Origin: Gonatopus flavifemur
Taxonomy: Eukaryota; Arthropoda; Insecta; Hymenoptera; Dryinidae
Length of the DNA: 64,000 nucleotides
Direction of reading: 5' to 3'
Assembly: GCA_018340375.1 (NCBI GenBank)
Contig: JAFFJZ010000016.1
Span: 4,161,372 to 4,225,371, forward strand
This document shows, one piece after another, positions 42,942 through 54,429 of the stretch. Position numbers and translations under genes: made by a program. The notes beneath the pieces are model-generated. The model did not search any database and was not told where the DNA came from. It saw only the letters and a program-made list of their open reading frames with translations. Every line of letters begins with the position of its first letter. The first letter of the stretch is position 1.

Positions 42942-43565
42942 TACATAAAGTCTATCGATATTCAACGGCTGAAACCTCTGAGTATGGTACCTGTTTCTAT
43001 ACGCAAAGAAGTATCGTGAATGACTTTGTTCTGAATGCAAAAACCGAAGTAAAACAATATATGCCAAAATACCAAATACATATATGCGTTCTTAACGGGA
43101 ACGGTGTATGCATATCAGGGGGGAAAACCGGTATGAAGTCTGTCCGCATCTATCCGTATTAGTGTGTATGGGATCCTAACCGCTCCTGAATACCAAAAAA
43201 ATCATAACCAAATTTCGTTTTTGACAACAAATAGAACTTGACAGTTTTCATGTAAATATCGCAACAATCCAAGTCCACTCACATTTTAACATCGAAGTAC
43301 AATTACCATTAACTTACTGTGTAACGCAGCCCACTCAACACAATTTGTCACCGTATCATAAGTATAATATAACTTGGAAATCACATGCGATGTAACCTAC
43401 TCATTACATATAATTTCACACTCATGAAAAGTAGTCGAAATGCCACTGTAAGATAACGTTCTTTGTGTTGGTTACATGGTTGTTGCATGCAATTGTTATT
43501 ACCTTTCTATTTTGGAAAATATGTATTATAGACCCCTTTTGACCTCAGGTTCGAGGTCAGGGGCA

Positions 43566-44640
43566 TGTATGTGTATGTATGTTACCGGCAAAACCTGAAG
43601 TCTGGGCAATTCGTAAAATACCTGCGTTTTCAGGTAATACCCGAAAATGTCTGGAGATTCATAGGCATTTAACAATTTGCCCAGGCATTTATGCAAATTG
43701 AGAAAATTGATTGAAAGGTTCACTATGTGTTCGTTATGAGCATTTTTTAATGTTCAACAATTTTGGATTCATACTCATTCAATGTCTTGTCACGATAAAA
43801 TTATAATTCGTTCATATAGTTTGTTATTGAACATGTTGATTGGAACACGTTGAACTATTATGGCATTTGGAATTGCACAACACGTCATTCCTCCTATAGG
43901 AACATCTTCTCGAATGATAATACTCTTGACAGCTGCAGCGGAAAAATCCTTGTCCAGAGGTATTCGATTCCTGTGTCGCAATTGATCGCAGATAAATCAT
44001 TTTATTCAATGGTACTTCTTGCTCGTCAAGAAACTTACTTTTACTGACGTTCATTAAATCCGGACCTGCAGATCAAATCATTATTAGTTTTGAATAAAAA
44101 AAAATGAATATAAGAATAATTCTCTAAGCTGCTTCACCTGCGATATAATCTATTCACAGCGTGGCCAGCGATCAGATGAGTCTAACGGAATGGGCCGATT
44201 ACATATTTGGTTTAAAAAGAACCCATGAGAAAATCACAAAATTCCAGGTGTGGCCACCCTGATTTATTACACCATATTTGGTTCCGATTTTATAGAGTTC
44301 ATCTTTTTTTCCAGAACTGCTGCAACCAGGTTCCCCAATCGCTCTTTGCCTTCCCAACATCTGGAATTGGAATTGTGAGATTATCTCCAGTTCTTACTTC
44401 TGGATGATTCTGGAATTTGGAAGTTTGAAAAAATGAAATTTTACTAATCTGAATTTGGAAAGTTCATATGACATTGAATTAGTATGGATGTAAAATTGTT
44501 GAGCATTAAAAAATATTTTAACACATAGTGAATCTTTTGACTGAATTTCTCAATCTGCTTAAATGGTGTTGGAAAATTCACGAAATGCCTGAATAATTTG
44601 CGAATAATTTGCCCTTAACATACGTATGTGTGTGTGTTGA
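43566..44640. mobile_element. About 1.1 kb element with inverted repeats around a KRBA2-like fragment
   Basis: The left arm (43566-43785) and right arm (44470-44640) are inverted copies: GTTCACTATGTGTTCG against the reverse of ACACATAGTGAATC, CATTGAATGAGTATG-type words and CATACGTATGT-type words at the ends. Between them, on the minus strand, lies a broken protein with a KRAB-A-domain-containing-2-like C-terminus. Such proteins descend from integrases of the Gypsy/Ginger kind, so this could be a Ginger-like DNA transposon remnant. No target duplication was found. Confidence 0.55.
43828..44407 (-). pseudogene. KRBA2-like (integrase-derived) C-terminal fragment
   Basis: On the minus strand 44405-44310 reads PEVRTGDNLTIPIPDVGKAKSDW, a stop, then KIGTKYGVINQ near 44290-44260. 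After an unrelated stretch, 44038-43828 reads KFLDEQEVPLNKMIYL and SGQGFFRCSCQ, then RRCSYRRNDVLCNSKCHNS. The last is a Cys-rich zinc-binding motif that ends many KRBA2-like proteins in insects, although one expected Cys is missing after CSCQ. The upstream integrase core is absent. It is a fragment, with at least one stop and a frame change. Confidence 0.6.
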
Positions 44641-44866
44641 ACCTGAAAACTGGGTTAAAAAATTTTATCGGGTTCAATAATGCAACTAATAACAGATGGA
44701 TGAAACCACGACGTTGCTGAAATGAAATATGCAATATTGTGGTTACATTGTAGCAACTTTTGATGTGTGAAATTACACGTCACCAATCCAATGCATATAA
44801 CAAATAAGTGATATTGCATGTGATCTCCCCTCTTGAAAATGTCAGGCAAATCTGGATGAATCCTAA

Positions 44867-44962
44867 CAGTTCCGGGAACAAAGACCGAGCAGAACCGGGT
44901 AGGTCCGGACAGGTTCCTGCCCGAACCTGCCTGGTTCTGTCGGTTTTTGTCCCAGGAACTGC
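44867..44962. repeat. GC-rich hairpin
   Basis: CAGTTCCGGGAACAAAGACC at the left pairs with GGTTTTTGTCCCAGGAACTG at the right, and the inner AGAACCGGGTAGGTCC pairs partly with the middle block. In a 35-40% GC neighbourhood this block is strikingly GC-rich. It could be a tiny MITE or an RNA-forming element; there is no evidence of transcription. Confidence 0.6.
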
Positions 44963-45138
44963 TGGGGTCTGCTTGGCATTTTCAGCAGGGTGGAGTTCCA
45001 TTGTAGTTAGGATGCGGTAACAAACTGTATTGGGTGAGAGGTTATGAACAGTCAATAGATTCATTCATATCTCAACCTAAGACACACTTATGATATAATA
45101 CATTATCACGATTCGTACGCTGCAGGTGAATCATTGAA

Positions 45139-45140
<2 letters not shown>

Positions 45141-45183
<43 letters not shown>
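45141..45183. repeat. (AT)n microsatellite
   Basis: About 21 perfect AT dinucleotides. It is likely to vary in length between individuals. Confidence 0.95.
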
Positions 45184-45186
<3 letters not shown>

Positions 45187-46318
45187 CCATTACCTTTCGA
45201 ACATTTTCTCGGGAGGGGTCAATCGATTTCGCTGAAAGTTGAGGTTCTTGAGGTATCTTATGAACTATACAAACATACCAAATTTCAGCCCTCTAACTGT
45301 CATAGGTTAGGAGAACGAAGCTTTCAAAGGTTCGAAAATCACCATTTTTAGCCTACTTTTAAAAATTCAGTTCTCCAATACTTCAAGCTCGAATCGAATG
45401 ATCCATGTCAGGTCTTGTTCAATACATTATTTAGTATGTAGAAAAGAATATCTTAGACCTCTAGATCATTCGGCCTTGTTTTATAACAAAGTTGAAAACA
45501 ATGGCAATCTCCGAGAAATGACTATTTTCGAATGGCTGCCAAAAATTCAAGTTTCAACCGATCTCCTCTCGCTAAGGCTCTTTTTTTTCGCCAATGTATG
45601 CCCTTCAAGCAAGAGGTTCAAAGAAGATTATTTGCATGCAAAGATCCGTAATATTCCGCGTCAAAGCTCGCAGATTTTGAAAAATCGCTACCTTTAACCT
45701 CCCAGTACTCATTTCTATCGACTCTATCAACTTTCTATCTGTTGTGGAAACGGCAGCTTTGAACGCGGGCTATAACTGAAATTTGAAAAGTAGAGCTTAC
45801 CTAAATGTATTACACCGCACGAATAGTTTAAGTATATGAGTGCGTATGTGTATGATCCGTGCGATCGACTTAGGTTCTATACTGCTTTACACCTAGAACA
45901 ACCCGTTACAAGGACTTTCTTGGCCCGAACTTCTATGATTTTCTACAGCTTGCTGAGTATTTGAAAAATTAACAAAAATACTGTTTTCTTAAATTTCATT
46001 AGGAAGCTGATAATATGATTTTTATTGTTCAATATGTTTAATTTTGAGAGGAATATTTTGAAATTACGTTCTCATAATTTGGATGACCTGGAAAAAATTT
46101 CTCGAGTACATTTTCAAGTTTGTGATGCGTATATTTAACCTTGCGTGTGTGCACCTGTTTTTCGAGATATGGTGTGTACATTGGATCACGTTCCTTAAAA
46201 GACCCAGTGTACACACGCAGGGTCAAGTCAAGTTAACTTTTCCATTTACAGTCATTTAAAAACATTCTTATTTTATCGTTTATAATTTTTTATATTTATC
46301 GTTCCTTAGGGAATAAAA
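45184..46318. other. Unassigned non-coding DNA
   Basis: The 45195-45720 part has the feel of a dispersed repeat, but I found no second copy in this window. A short inverted pair near 46140-46225 (CCTTGCGTGTGTGCACC with GTACACACGCAGGGT) could form a hairpin. No gene. Confidence 0.3.
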
Positions 46319-46534
46319 CCCAAGTAGCAGAAAAGGTTAGAAATGCTAAGAGCGTGTTCGGAAAATTCTACGAACATGCGTAGAACCTCCAAATGAGACT
46401 GTTTCGAATAATTATGTGCTATGCACCTCCATAGAATATCTTAACGAATTTATCCAAAATAGTCTCATTCGCACATCTCTTTCACATTCATGGAGTCACC
46501 ATAGTATATTTGAGAAGTTCTTGTGCTACTTGGG
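46319..46534. mobile_element. Short MITE with CCCAAGTAGCA ends
   Basis: CCCAAGTAGCA at the left and TGCTACTTGGG at the right are perfect 11-base inverted repeats about 216 bases apart. Inner words ATGAGACTGTTTCG and AATAGTCTCATTCG are also inverted. It has no gene and no clear target duplication. Confidence 0.6.
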
Positions 46535-46951
46535 AAGTTTCACTTTCCTTGAATTATTATCAAAAGACGTAATCTTCACTTCAAATAAATTTCCTTTAAC
46601 TGGAACATAACAGTGATACTGCCTGGTGTTTGATATAGTTGTCACAGTAGAAAATCGACAACTTCATTTATTCTCGCGCTTTGTTACGTCAATATGTGGC
46701 ACCCACATAACTCTGAAGAAAGTCATCATTATTTTTGATATATGTACAGAGTTGATTCATGAGAGACACGTGGATGTGAGAGATTGTTGGAATTTTTAAA
46801 GAGTTTTTATAAGTGCAAAGTGGTGTCAAGAGAAGCATAAAAACTGATTCTTTTGGAGTCGAAAGAGTTCCCGTTTATTGAAAATAAAAAACCTGAATAG
46901 AATAGCAAATAAATTTAATAGGAGAAGTGAAAAAGGGCCGTAAAGCGGAAA

Positions 46952-48907
46952 GTGAGGCGAGGGAAGGTGGAGTCAGATAGTAGTGATGAAGAGGTGAGGG
47001 AGGAGGAGCTAGAGAGATTGAGAAATGAGAGGAGTAAATGGTTAAAATCGAAAGGAGATAGGTTAAAATCCAGAAAAGACATGGGTGGAAAGAATAAAAA
47101 GAATAAAGGGAATGGCAGAGAGAATGTCAAGAGAGTTGACACGGCAGGAGTTGGTGATAATATAACGGATAATAAACCAGAGAAAAATATGGTAGAATTC
47201 AGTTTAGCCGAAGGAATGTTTGAAAGCTTGATGAAAAAGTTACTCCAGGAGGGTAGCGTTGATAGTAGGTTGAAGTTAAATAACACTAGTAGCGAGATAG
47301 AAAGTACGAGTATGGGAGTAGATAGTCTAGGACTTGAAAGGAAGAGATCTGTAAAAGATTCTCGAGACCCTGATGAAGGAGATATGGATTTTAGAGAAAA
47401 AAGGCAGTTGACAGATAAACAAATAGGTGAGAAAGTCAAATCTCATGTAGCACATGAAAATAGCATGAATATTAGTAATGCAAAAGAAAATGGCAATAAA
47501 GTGCAAGTTAGGGCAGGGAAAAAATCTGAGGTTGAAAATGAGGGAAATTCGAGAAATGGGAACCAAGCTGACAAAGCGAATAATAGTAATGGTAACTTTG
47601 CAAATAACAAGGAAGACAGAAGCAAGACGAGTGATAGGTTTGGAATGGATTATATAGGTGACGAGTATGGTATTGAGGTCTTTTTGAAAGGAGGGCATCA
47701 TACTACCGTGAGGAAAAGAGACGAAATTAAGATATACAGATGTTTAACACATATAGGAGGTAGAATTTCAAGATTCAGTATGACGGGATTGAATAGGGCT
47801 GAAGTATCGTAAAGTAATAAAGTTGATGCAAATAGGGTTCTGGAAAGATGTGGAAGCGTAGAGAGTGTAATTGGGGGTAGGATACCAGAAAATAGAAAGA
47901 CGAGGAAAGGGGTGATCAGAGACTGGGAGGATTCGATAGAGGAGCTAAAATAGGGAATTATGCCAGGACAAGGCAAAATAGACTTAGAGAAAATCAAAAG
48001 AAGGAAAATGGTGAATGGTAAGGAGATTTTTGAGGATACGGATTTAATTAAGGTGACTCTCGAAGGAGAAAATTTGCCTCGAAAACTATTAATTGGGTAT
48101 GGGCATGTATGGTTGAAGATAGATCCATGGGTGGAGCCGGTTAGACAGTGTTATGCATGTTTAAGGTTCAGCTATGTTGAAAGATTCTGCAAAAGAAATG
48201 TTACGAGATGTGTGAGATGTGATGAAACAGAACATGGTGAATGCTCGGAAGAAGAACGGTGCATAAATTGTGGTGGAAAACATAATAACGCGGATACAAG
48301 ATGTCCGGTGTATAAAAAGAACCTGCAAGTCAAAAGAATTATGGCGTATGAAGGTGTTAGTGTGTAGGAGGCAGAGAAAAGAGCTTTCAATAATCAAATA
48401 AGATGGGGCCCAGAAGTAGCATTTGGAGAGGGCGATTTTCCGGAATTGAGAGGTTCTAAGATGGGCCAGAAAAGAGGAAGAAGATACAAAGATGAGAGGG
48501 GAGGTCAGTCGAATAGAAAAGAAATGTATGCAGAGCGCAATAACGAGGGAAATGAAAGGTGTGAAAATTCGGCAACCAACGAAGGTTACAAAGAAATACA
48601 TAAGACAGGAAAGATTGTGCAAAATTTAGTGTGGAAAAGGGGAGAAGAAAGAAAAGTTGAAGAAAGTTCATATTATAAAAATATAGAGAAGAATTGGGGG
48701 AAAAATCACAATGGAAAGATAGTAATAGGTACACAAGGAAATGATTTACAAGGAAATGAAAATGGGAGTCAAAATGTAGATATAGAAGATTCGGTGAGTT
48801 CAGAAGGAAATAGCTTTGATGGATTGAGAAGTGGAAATGACCATGAGCTGGTCAAGGAAAAGGGAAAAAAAGATTATCAAGAGGGAATTAATGAAGGGGA
48901 AAGGTGA
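46952..48907 (+). pseudogene. LINE ORF1 (gag-like) with three in-frame stops
   Basis: One frame of 652 codons runs the whole length, interrupted only by TAA at 47810, TAG at 47949 and TAG at 48365. The N-terminal half is very rich in Lys, Glu and Asn. The zinc-knuckle block is at 48138-48320: CYACLRFSYVERFCKRN, CVRCDETEHGEC and CINCGGKHNNADTRC, three CCHC-like motifs that bind nucleic acid. The C-terminal part is again charged. The first ATG is at 46952, though the frame may open slightly earlier. The stops look like single-base changes without indels. Confidence 0.8.
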
Positions 48908-48930
48908 TTGATAAGGGATCTTATGGGTGA

Positions 48931-49932
48931 ATGAGAGAGTGGGAGGAAATAATAATTCATTATACGAACATGGAAAAACAAATCAAAATAGGATTGTGGA
49001 ACGCTAGAGGAGTTGGGGGTAAATGGGATGAAATTAGGAATATTCTGGCTAATTATGATATAGTAGGTATTACGGAAACGTGGCTTAAACCGAAAAATAA
49101 GGTAAAACACAAAGATTATGATATGATTAGGAATGATAGAAAAGGGGAAGAGAGAGGTGAGGAGGGTTATGATAATAATCAAAAAAAGTTTACAGTACGA
49201 AAGATTGAATAATATTGATGATAGTTTAGGTAATATGGAGGGTATTGGCATCAAGATCAAAGGAAAGAGGAAAAATATTAATATCGTCACTTGCTATAGA
49301 AGACCTAGTATGAGAGAAGGAAGGGATGTTCAATACAGTTGGTTGAGTAAGATTGGAGAACAGGGCGATGAAAATATATTTATGGGAGATTTCAATGCTC
49401 ACCATGAGGAATGGAATTGTGATGATGTTGATGAAGAAGGGGAAAGGTTATTGGAAAAACTGCATGAAAATAACCTTTTCATAATTAACAGAGAAACTAA
49501 GTCATGGGTGGGAGGATACAGCAGAAGAGACGCAAACTTGGGCCTTTTTATAGGAACTGATGGATTGATAGCGAATAGTGAGGTACAGGAAGAAGAAGAT
49601 ACTTTCGGCTCTGATCATAAGTTTCTAGCATTAATTGTTAATTTTGAAAGAGAAAGAATTGAGTATTATAAATCAAGTAATAAATTAGAGAATTATAGAA
49701 CAGATTGGAAAAAGTGGAATGATGAGATTAAAAAGAAAGAAGTTATTTTTGAAATGGAACAGTATAGGAGAGGAAATGTGGAGCAAAAATATATTTTTCT
49801 GTATACAAGTATTGTGGGAGCTATAAACAACATCTCTGGAAGGAAAGAAGAGATGGAAATGGAAGAAATTAGAAAAAGAAGGGAATGGGGGAATAATAAG
49901 GAATGGAAAACTGAAGTCAAAGTAAGAGTCGC
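48931..49932 (+). pseudogene. LINE ORF2 endonuclease part, frameshifted
   Basis: 48931-49212 begins MREWEEIIIHYTNMEKQ and shows the endonuclease motifs KIGLWNARGVGGK and GITETWL. Near 49150 a one-base shift moves the reading to a second frame (49133-49932) with VTCYRRPS, FMGDFNAHHEEWN and FGSDHKFL, the remaining endonuclease motifs. The domain would nick target DNA. It ends abruptly at 49932, where the foldback element begins. Confidence 0.85.
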
Positions 49933-50935
49933 CTTCGATGCTACATATTTTCGATGCTACATAGCGGCGATCCTACATATTATGTCCAGGTGCCTCGATG
50001 CTACATAAGTGCGTTGCTACATAGCTGCGATCCTACATAAGGAGTTTTTTACAAAATGTCGATCGGCTCGATGCTACATATGCTCGATCCTACATATGGT
50101 GTTCCTTTGTACAGGTGCTTCGATGCTACATATGCTCGATTCTACATATGGTATTTCTTTGTACTGATGACTCGATGCTACATATGCTCGATCCTACATA
50201 AGATATTCTTTCGTGCGAATGCCTCGATGCTACATAAGTGCGTTGCTACATAGCTGCGATCCTGCATAGGGATTTTTTTGACGTAATGTCGAACGGCCCG
50301 ATGCTACATAAGCTCGATCCTACATATGATATTCTTTTGTACAAATGCCTCGATGTTACATAAGTGCGTTGCTACATAGCTGCGATCCTACATAAGGATT
50401 TTTTTGACGAAATGTCGAACGGCTCGATGCTACATATGCTCGATCCTACATATGATATCCCTTTGTACAAGTGACTCGCTGCTACATAAGCGCGTTGCTA
50501 CATAGCTGCGATCCTACATAAGAAGTTTTTTACAAAATGTCGATCGGCTCGATGCTACATATGCTCGATCCTACATATGGTGTTCCTTTGTACAGGTGCT
50601 TCGATGCTACATATGCTCGATTCTACATATGGTATTTCATTGGTACAGATGACTCGATGCTACATATGCTCGATCCTACATATGATATTCTTTTGTACAA
50701 ATGCCTCGATGCTACATATGCTCGATCCTACATAAGATATTCTTTCGTGCGAATGCCTCGATGCTACATAAGTGCGTTGCTACATAGCTGCGATCCTGCA
50801 TAGGGATTTTTTTGACGTAATGTCGAACGGCTCGATGCTACATATGCTCGATCCTACATATGATATTCTTTTGTATAAATGCTTCGATGCTACATGAGTG
50901 CGTTGCTACATAGCTGCGATCCTACATAAGGAATT
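49933..50935 (+). repeat. Sub-repeats of the left foldback arm
   Basis: About 1 kb of units with alternating phrases GATGCTACATATGCTCG, ATCCTACATATG, and GATGCTACATAAGTGCG, TTGCTACATAGCTGCG. They are joined by short variable spacers such as ATATTCTTTTGTACAAATG and TTTTTTGACGAAATGTCG. The words CTACATA recur dozens of times. Larger blocks of several hundred bases are duplicated (50045 onwards resembles 50540 onwards). Confidence 0.9.
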
Positions 50936-51839
50936 TTTTGATAAAATGTTGGTGAGCTCAACCCTATATAAAGCATTCTCTGAAAAATTCTGATCCTCCA
51001 TGGGAAAAAATTGAAGAAAATTCAATCAGATCCAATGTGGGAATTTTGGTGTATTTAAGTGGACAAAAGGTGTTGGTGAATCGATGTATTGCTATTCTTT
51101 TGAAAAGAATTGTTTTTCTCTGTGACACGTTACGAAATACATTTCTTTATGTGATAATATTAAACTTGTGATATAAAAGGAGGAAAATACTGTGAAGACT
51201 TCATTGAAATTTCATAACTCATCCGCAGATCAGGGATTTTCATGCATGGAAAATATTTTTTTGGAATCTGGATGAAATGAATACGTTTGCATAAAAAACC
51301 GATCACTCATAATACAAAAGTGCAATTGCTTGTTTTGATTGTTGTTGAATATGTTCGCAACAACTTTCCCACTGAAAGTTTCTTTAGTATCGCGAATTCT
51401 TTACTTTTTTTCATCATGAAAGTCCCCAAACGCGAAGCACATAAACATGCATATATCTCAAATTACTCTCGGAAACTTTTCTGAAAAAATTGGTAATGAA
51501 TTCTGGTGAGCATTTTATCAAACGCGTATAGAATTCTAAAAGCGTTCTTGAGGATTCCCTAAAGATATCTTGAACAGTTCTCAAAGATATCTTTAATGAT
51601 TCTTCGAGAACTCTTGAAGAAAAGTTTGAGAAGTTTTCAATAAGGAATCTTTGAGAAATTTTTGAGATTTCTTGAAGAACTCTTCAAGATATTTTCAAGA
51701 AATCTAAAATATTCGTTAAATATATCTTAAAGAATTCTTGAAAGTTTTAAATATTTGTGAACACCCAGAGATACCTTGCTCTGTCATTGACCAAGAATTT
51801 CTGCCGCAACTGGAATCGATCTGGGGTTTTCTCAATCAC
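50936..51839 (+). repeat. Inner unique part of the left foldback arm
   Basis: It pairs with 54430-55330 reversed, with few differences. It includes a run of related words around AAGATATCTT and CTTGAAGAACTC at 51530-51750 that makes a degenerate internal repeat. No gene; small open frames on either strand differ between the arms. Confidence 0.85.
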
Positions 51840-54429
51840 CAGTCACGTTAGTTGCCATGAAGTCATGCATATGTGGTCATATATGGATGATTTTCACTAG
51901 GAATTTAGGTAATATTATGCTTTACAAAGTTCATCAAAAAATCAATATTAAAAGCTTTCAATTCTTATCTGTAATAACTCTTGCGTAGAATATTTCTTGC
52001 TTACATTCAATTGAAGAAATTGTTCTCCAATTTTTACACAGCACAAACATGTTGCAAATGATTTTCTGTTATGACAATTCTGACAGATATCCATCATGAA
52101 AGAATGGAAGAATGAACATATTTTTCATATGATGAATATTTTCTTGTGAGATTTATTACCACTCCCTCGAAATATCTCATAATCAAAAATTCTAGTGAAA
52201 CTCATCGGTCTTGAATGAATTCTTGGGAAACATTTGAGGTGGTACATCAATTCTCTTCACCAGAGGATAATTCTCAAGACCCAGATAGCGTAACAGGACA
52301 GGGTTTGTTTATAATGAATGGTCTTTGGGACCATAAGAGTTCACAAAGAGTGCTTCATGAACATATCGAGGGCTAATGTGCTGTGTAGGGATTGACGGGG
52401 TTGAAAAGAAACTAATTAAAATCCCGTGTAACAAAAAGTGAGTGAATACAATCTTTCCTACGGACCCTGATAGTGACCCGGTAAAAGACGCATAATCGTG
52501 ATAGATTTCCGTTGCGCGCTAATAAATAAATCCCTGTATTTTGCGAACTAATGATCCAATCGACCTGGAACTTTCCAAAAAGTTTGTCCATACCTTAGCG
52601 AACAACTTTGTCGCTGGAAGTTTTTTGTAGCTCATACTTCCCCCGACACTTTTTCAATGCGAAGCATAAAACACGTGATTTTTTACTTCGAATGAAAAAT
52701 TAATTAATTTATTATTAATTTTTACAAATTTTTTCGACATTGTCGTCTTCAGTGAAGTCTCACAAATCAGAATCTGTAAGTTTTATTCCGATTCGCCGAA
52801 AAATGAATGAGATCCAACGAGTTTAATGTTGGAAAACATTGACTTTTGATATGAAAAAATGTGTAGTTTTTATTTTTTCCCTCGAAAACTATTCATCCTA
52901 GAAAAAAATTGTGAAGTGACACTGACCTTGTTTTTCCAAGCTCTATGACCAAATATTTTTTAATTTTCAAAATTCCGATTTTTTTTTCGACCTCCGACGG
53001 GACCGTTTGGATCAAATTTGTGATGCGTTCCGAGCGCTAAGCGAGTTATTCTTCCCGGCACCTCAATTAATTCCAGTAAGTGATCTCGCAAGGAAATCAA
53101 GAGAAGGCAAGAGCAGAGTGGACGTACCACAAATCTTCGCATTAGGTATTCTGATATCGGATTATTATAGTAGAATTATAGATGGATGAACAACAGACAG
53201 GAATGAAGCAGATAAGACATAGATCTATATGTTATGTACCACCACTATCAATTTCATTGAGTGGTGTCGCAAGCAAATGGAGAAAAGACAGAAGCGCAGC
53301 ACATACATGGAGAAAAGAAAACAGTTAAGGTGAATTGTTGTCGCATTAACCACGAATGTGACAGAATTTAGTAAATTTTGGACATTCACTCTGAATGTGT
53401 TCACATCCACCATGAATATAAATACATCAGCTGCCAATGTGAACACATTCAGAGTAAATATCCAAAATTTACTAAATTCTGTCACATTCATGGTGAATGT
53501 GACAACAATTCACCGTAACTGTTTTCTTTTCTCCGTGTATACTCCAGATCCTTGCATCACGTGGACTTCAAAGACCGACTGACAGATAATTAAGTAGACT
53601 GTTCATGGTCAATTTGATGAAAATTAGACACATACAACAATTTTGTGATAATTGTTGTAGATTAACTATAGTTCATGCTAACTCATGTGACTGGAGATAC
53701 AATTCATTCTACCATTTTCTCTCCAAAAGTTTTATTTCTCCAGTTGTTCCATTCAATCTGGATTATATTTCTATTTCTATAAATCTGTATTCTCATTTCA
53801 AATTATCTTTATTTTCAAAGAATTCAATTCTTGATTATCATGAACATTAAATATCTTTCTTTTCACATATTTTGACACTCACATATCGTTATGCCTAAAT
53901 ATGTGTCCAGAATGGAAACAATCTTATTCACCAACAAATTTCTCCTCTCATTTCAACATATATATTCAACGATAAGGATCAGTGGAAGTGGAAATATGTG
54001 AAAAGAAAGATATTTAATATTCATGATATTGAAGAATTCAATTCTTTGAAAACAAAGATAATTTGAAAGAGGATAAAGGTTTACAGGAATAGAAATATAA
54101 TCGAAGTTGAATGGAACAAGTGAAAAGATAAAACTTTTGGAGAGAACATGTTATGATGAACTATAGTCATTCTACAACAATAGAATTTCTATAATCACAT
54201 TATTGTTGCATGTGTTCAATTTTCATCGAATTAATCCTGAATTGGCTGCATAATTATTTGTCAGTGGGTCTGTGAAGTGCGCCAGATGGAAGGATCTGGG
54301 GGATTTTTGCTGCGCTTCTGTCTCTTCTTCATTTCCTTGTGACACGTTCTAATGGATTTGATAGTCGTGGTAGCTAATTTACTGACCTATAGCATATGTG
54401 CTTCTTTTCTGCTTGTTGTTCGTCTATCT
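51840..54429. other. Middle of the foldback element
   Basis: 51840-53150 shows no gene. 53150-53300 is an inverted unit of the tandem repeat family seen at 18868-22450, and 54270-54429 is a direct unit, so these form another inner palindrome. 53306-53537 is a MITE. 53700-53870 and 53995-54165 are arms of a palindrome related to 14960-15380. 54211-54260 matches the RTE target region without an insertion. Confidence 0.55.
53306..53537. mobile_element. Hairpin MITE with TA duplication, CACGGAG family
   Basis: The arms CATGGAGAAAAGAAAACAGT and ACTGTTTTCTTTTCTCCGTG pair, and the complementarity goes on to a loop near 53425 (GAATGTGACAGAATTTAGTA pairs with its reverse on the right). TA stands on both sides (53304-53305, 53538-53539). 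It shares its end sequence and TA target with the MITE at 39340, but the bodies differ. Confidence 0.85.

Noticed and set aside
43998..44054. First coding exon of the transporter (ATG followed by GTAAGT near 44038).
   Set aside because: The donor leaves phase one, while the exon at 41080 begins in phase zero; the sequence is better explained as part of the KRBA2-like fragment.
46915..47439. Long open frame on the minus strand opposite LINE ORF1 (also 47327-47701, 48161-48622, 56885-57400).
   Set aside because: These are antisense shadows of A/G-rich coding sequence, giving Ser/Phe/Leu-rich proteins without motifs; the plus strand has clear LINE domains.
49933..50935. Short regularly spaced repeats looking like a CRISPR array.
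   Set aside because: Units vary in length and sequence, there are no unique spacers of constant length, they form inverted arms of a foldback element, and the DNA is eukaryotic.
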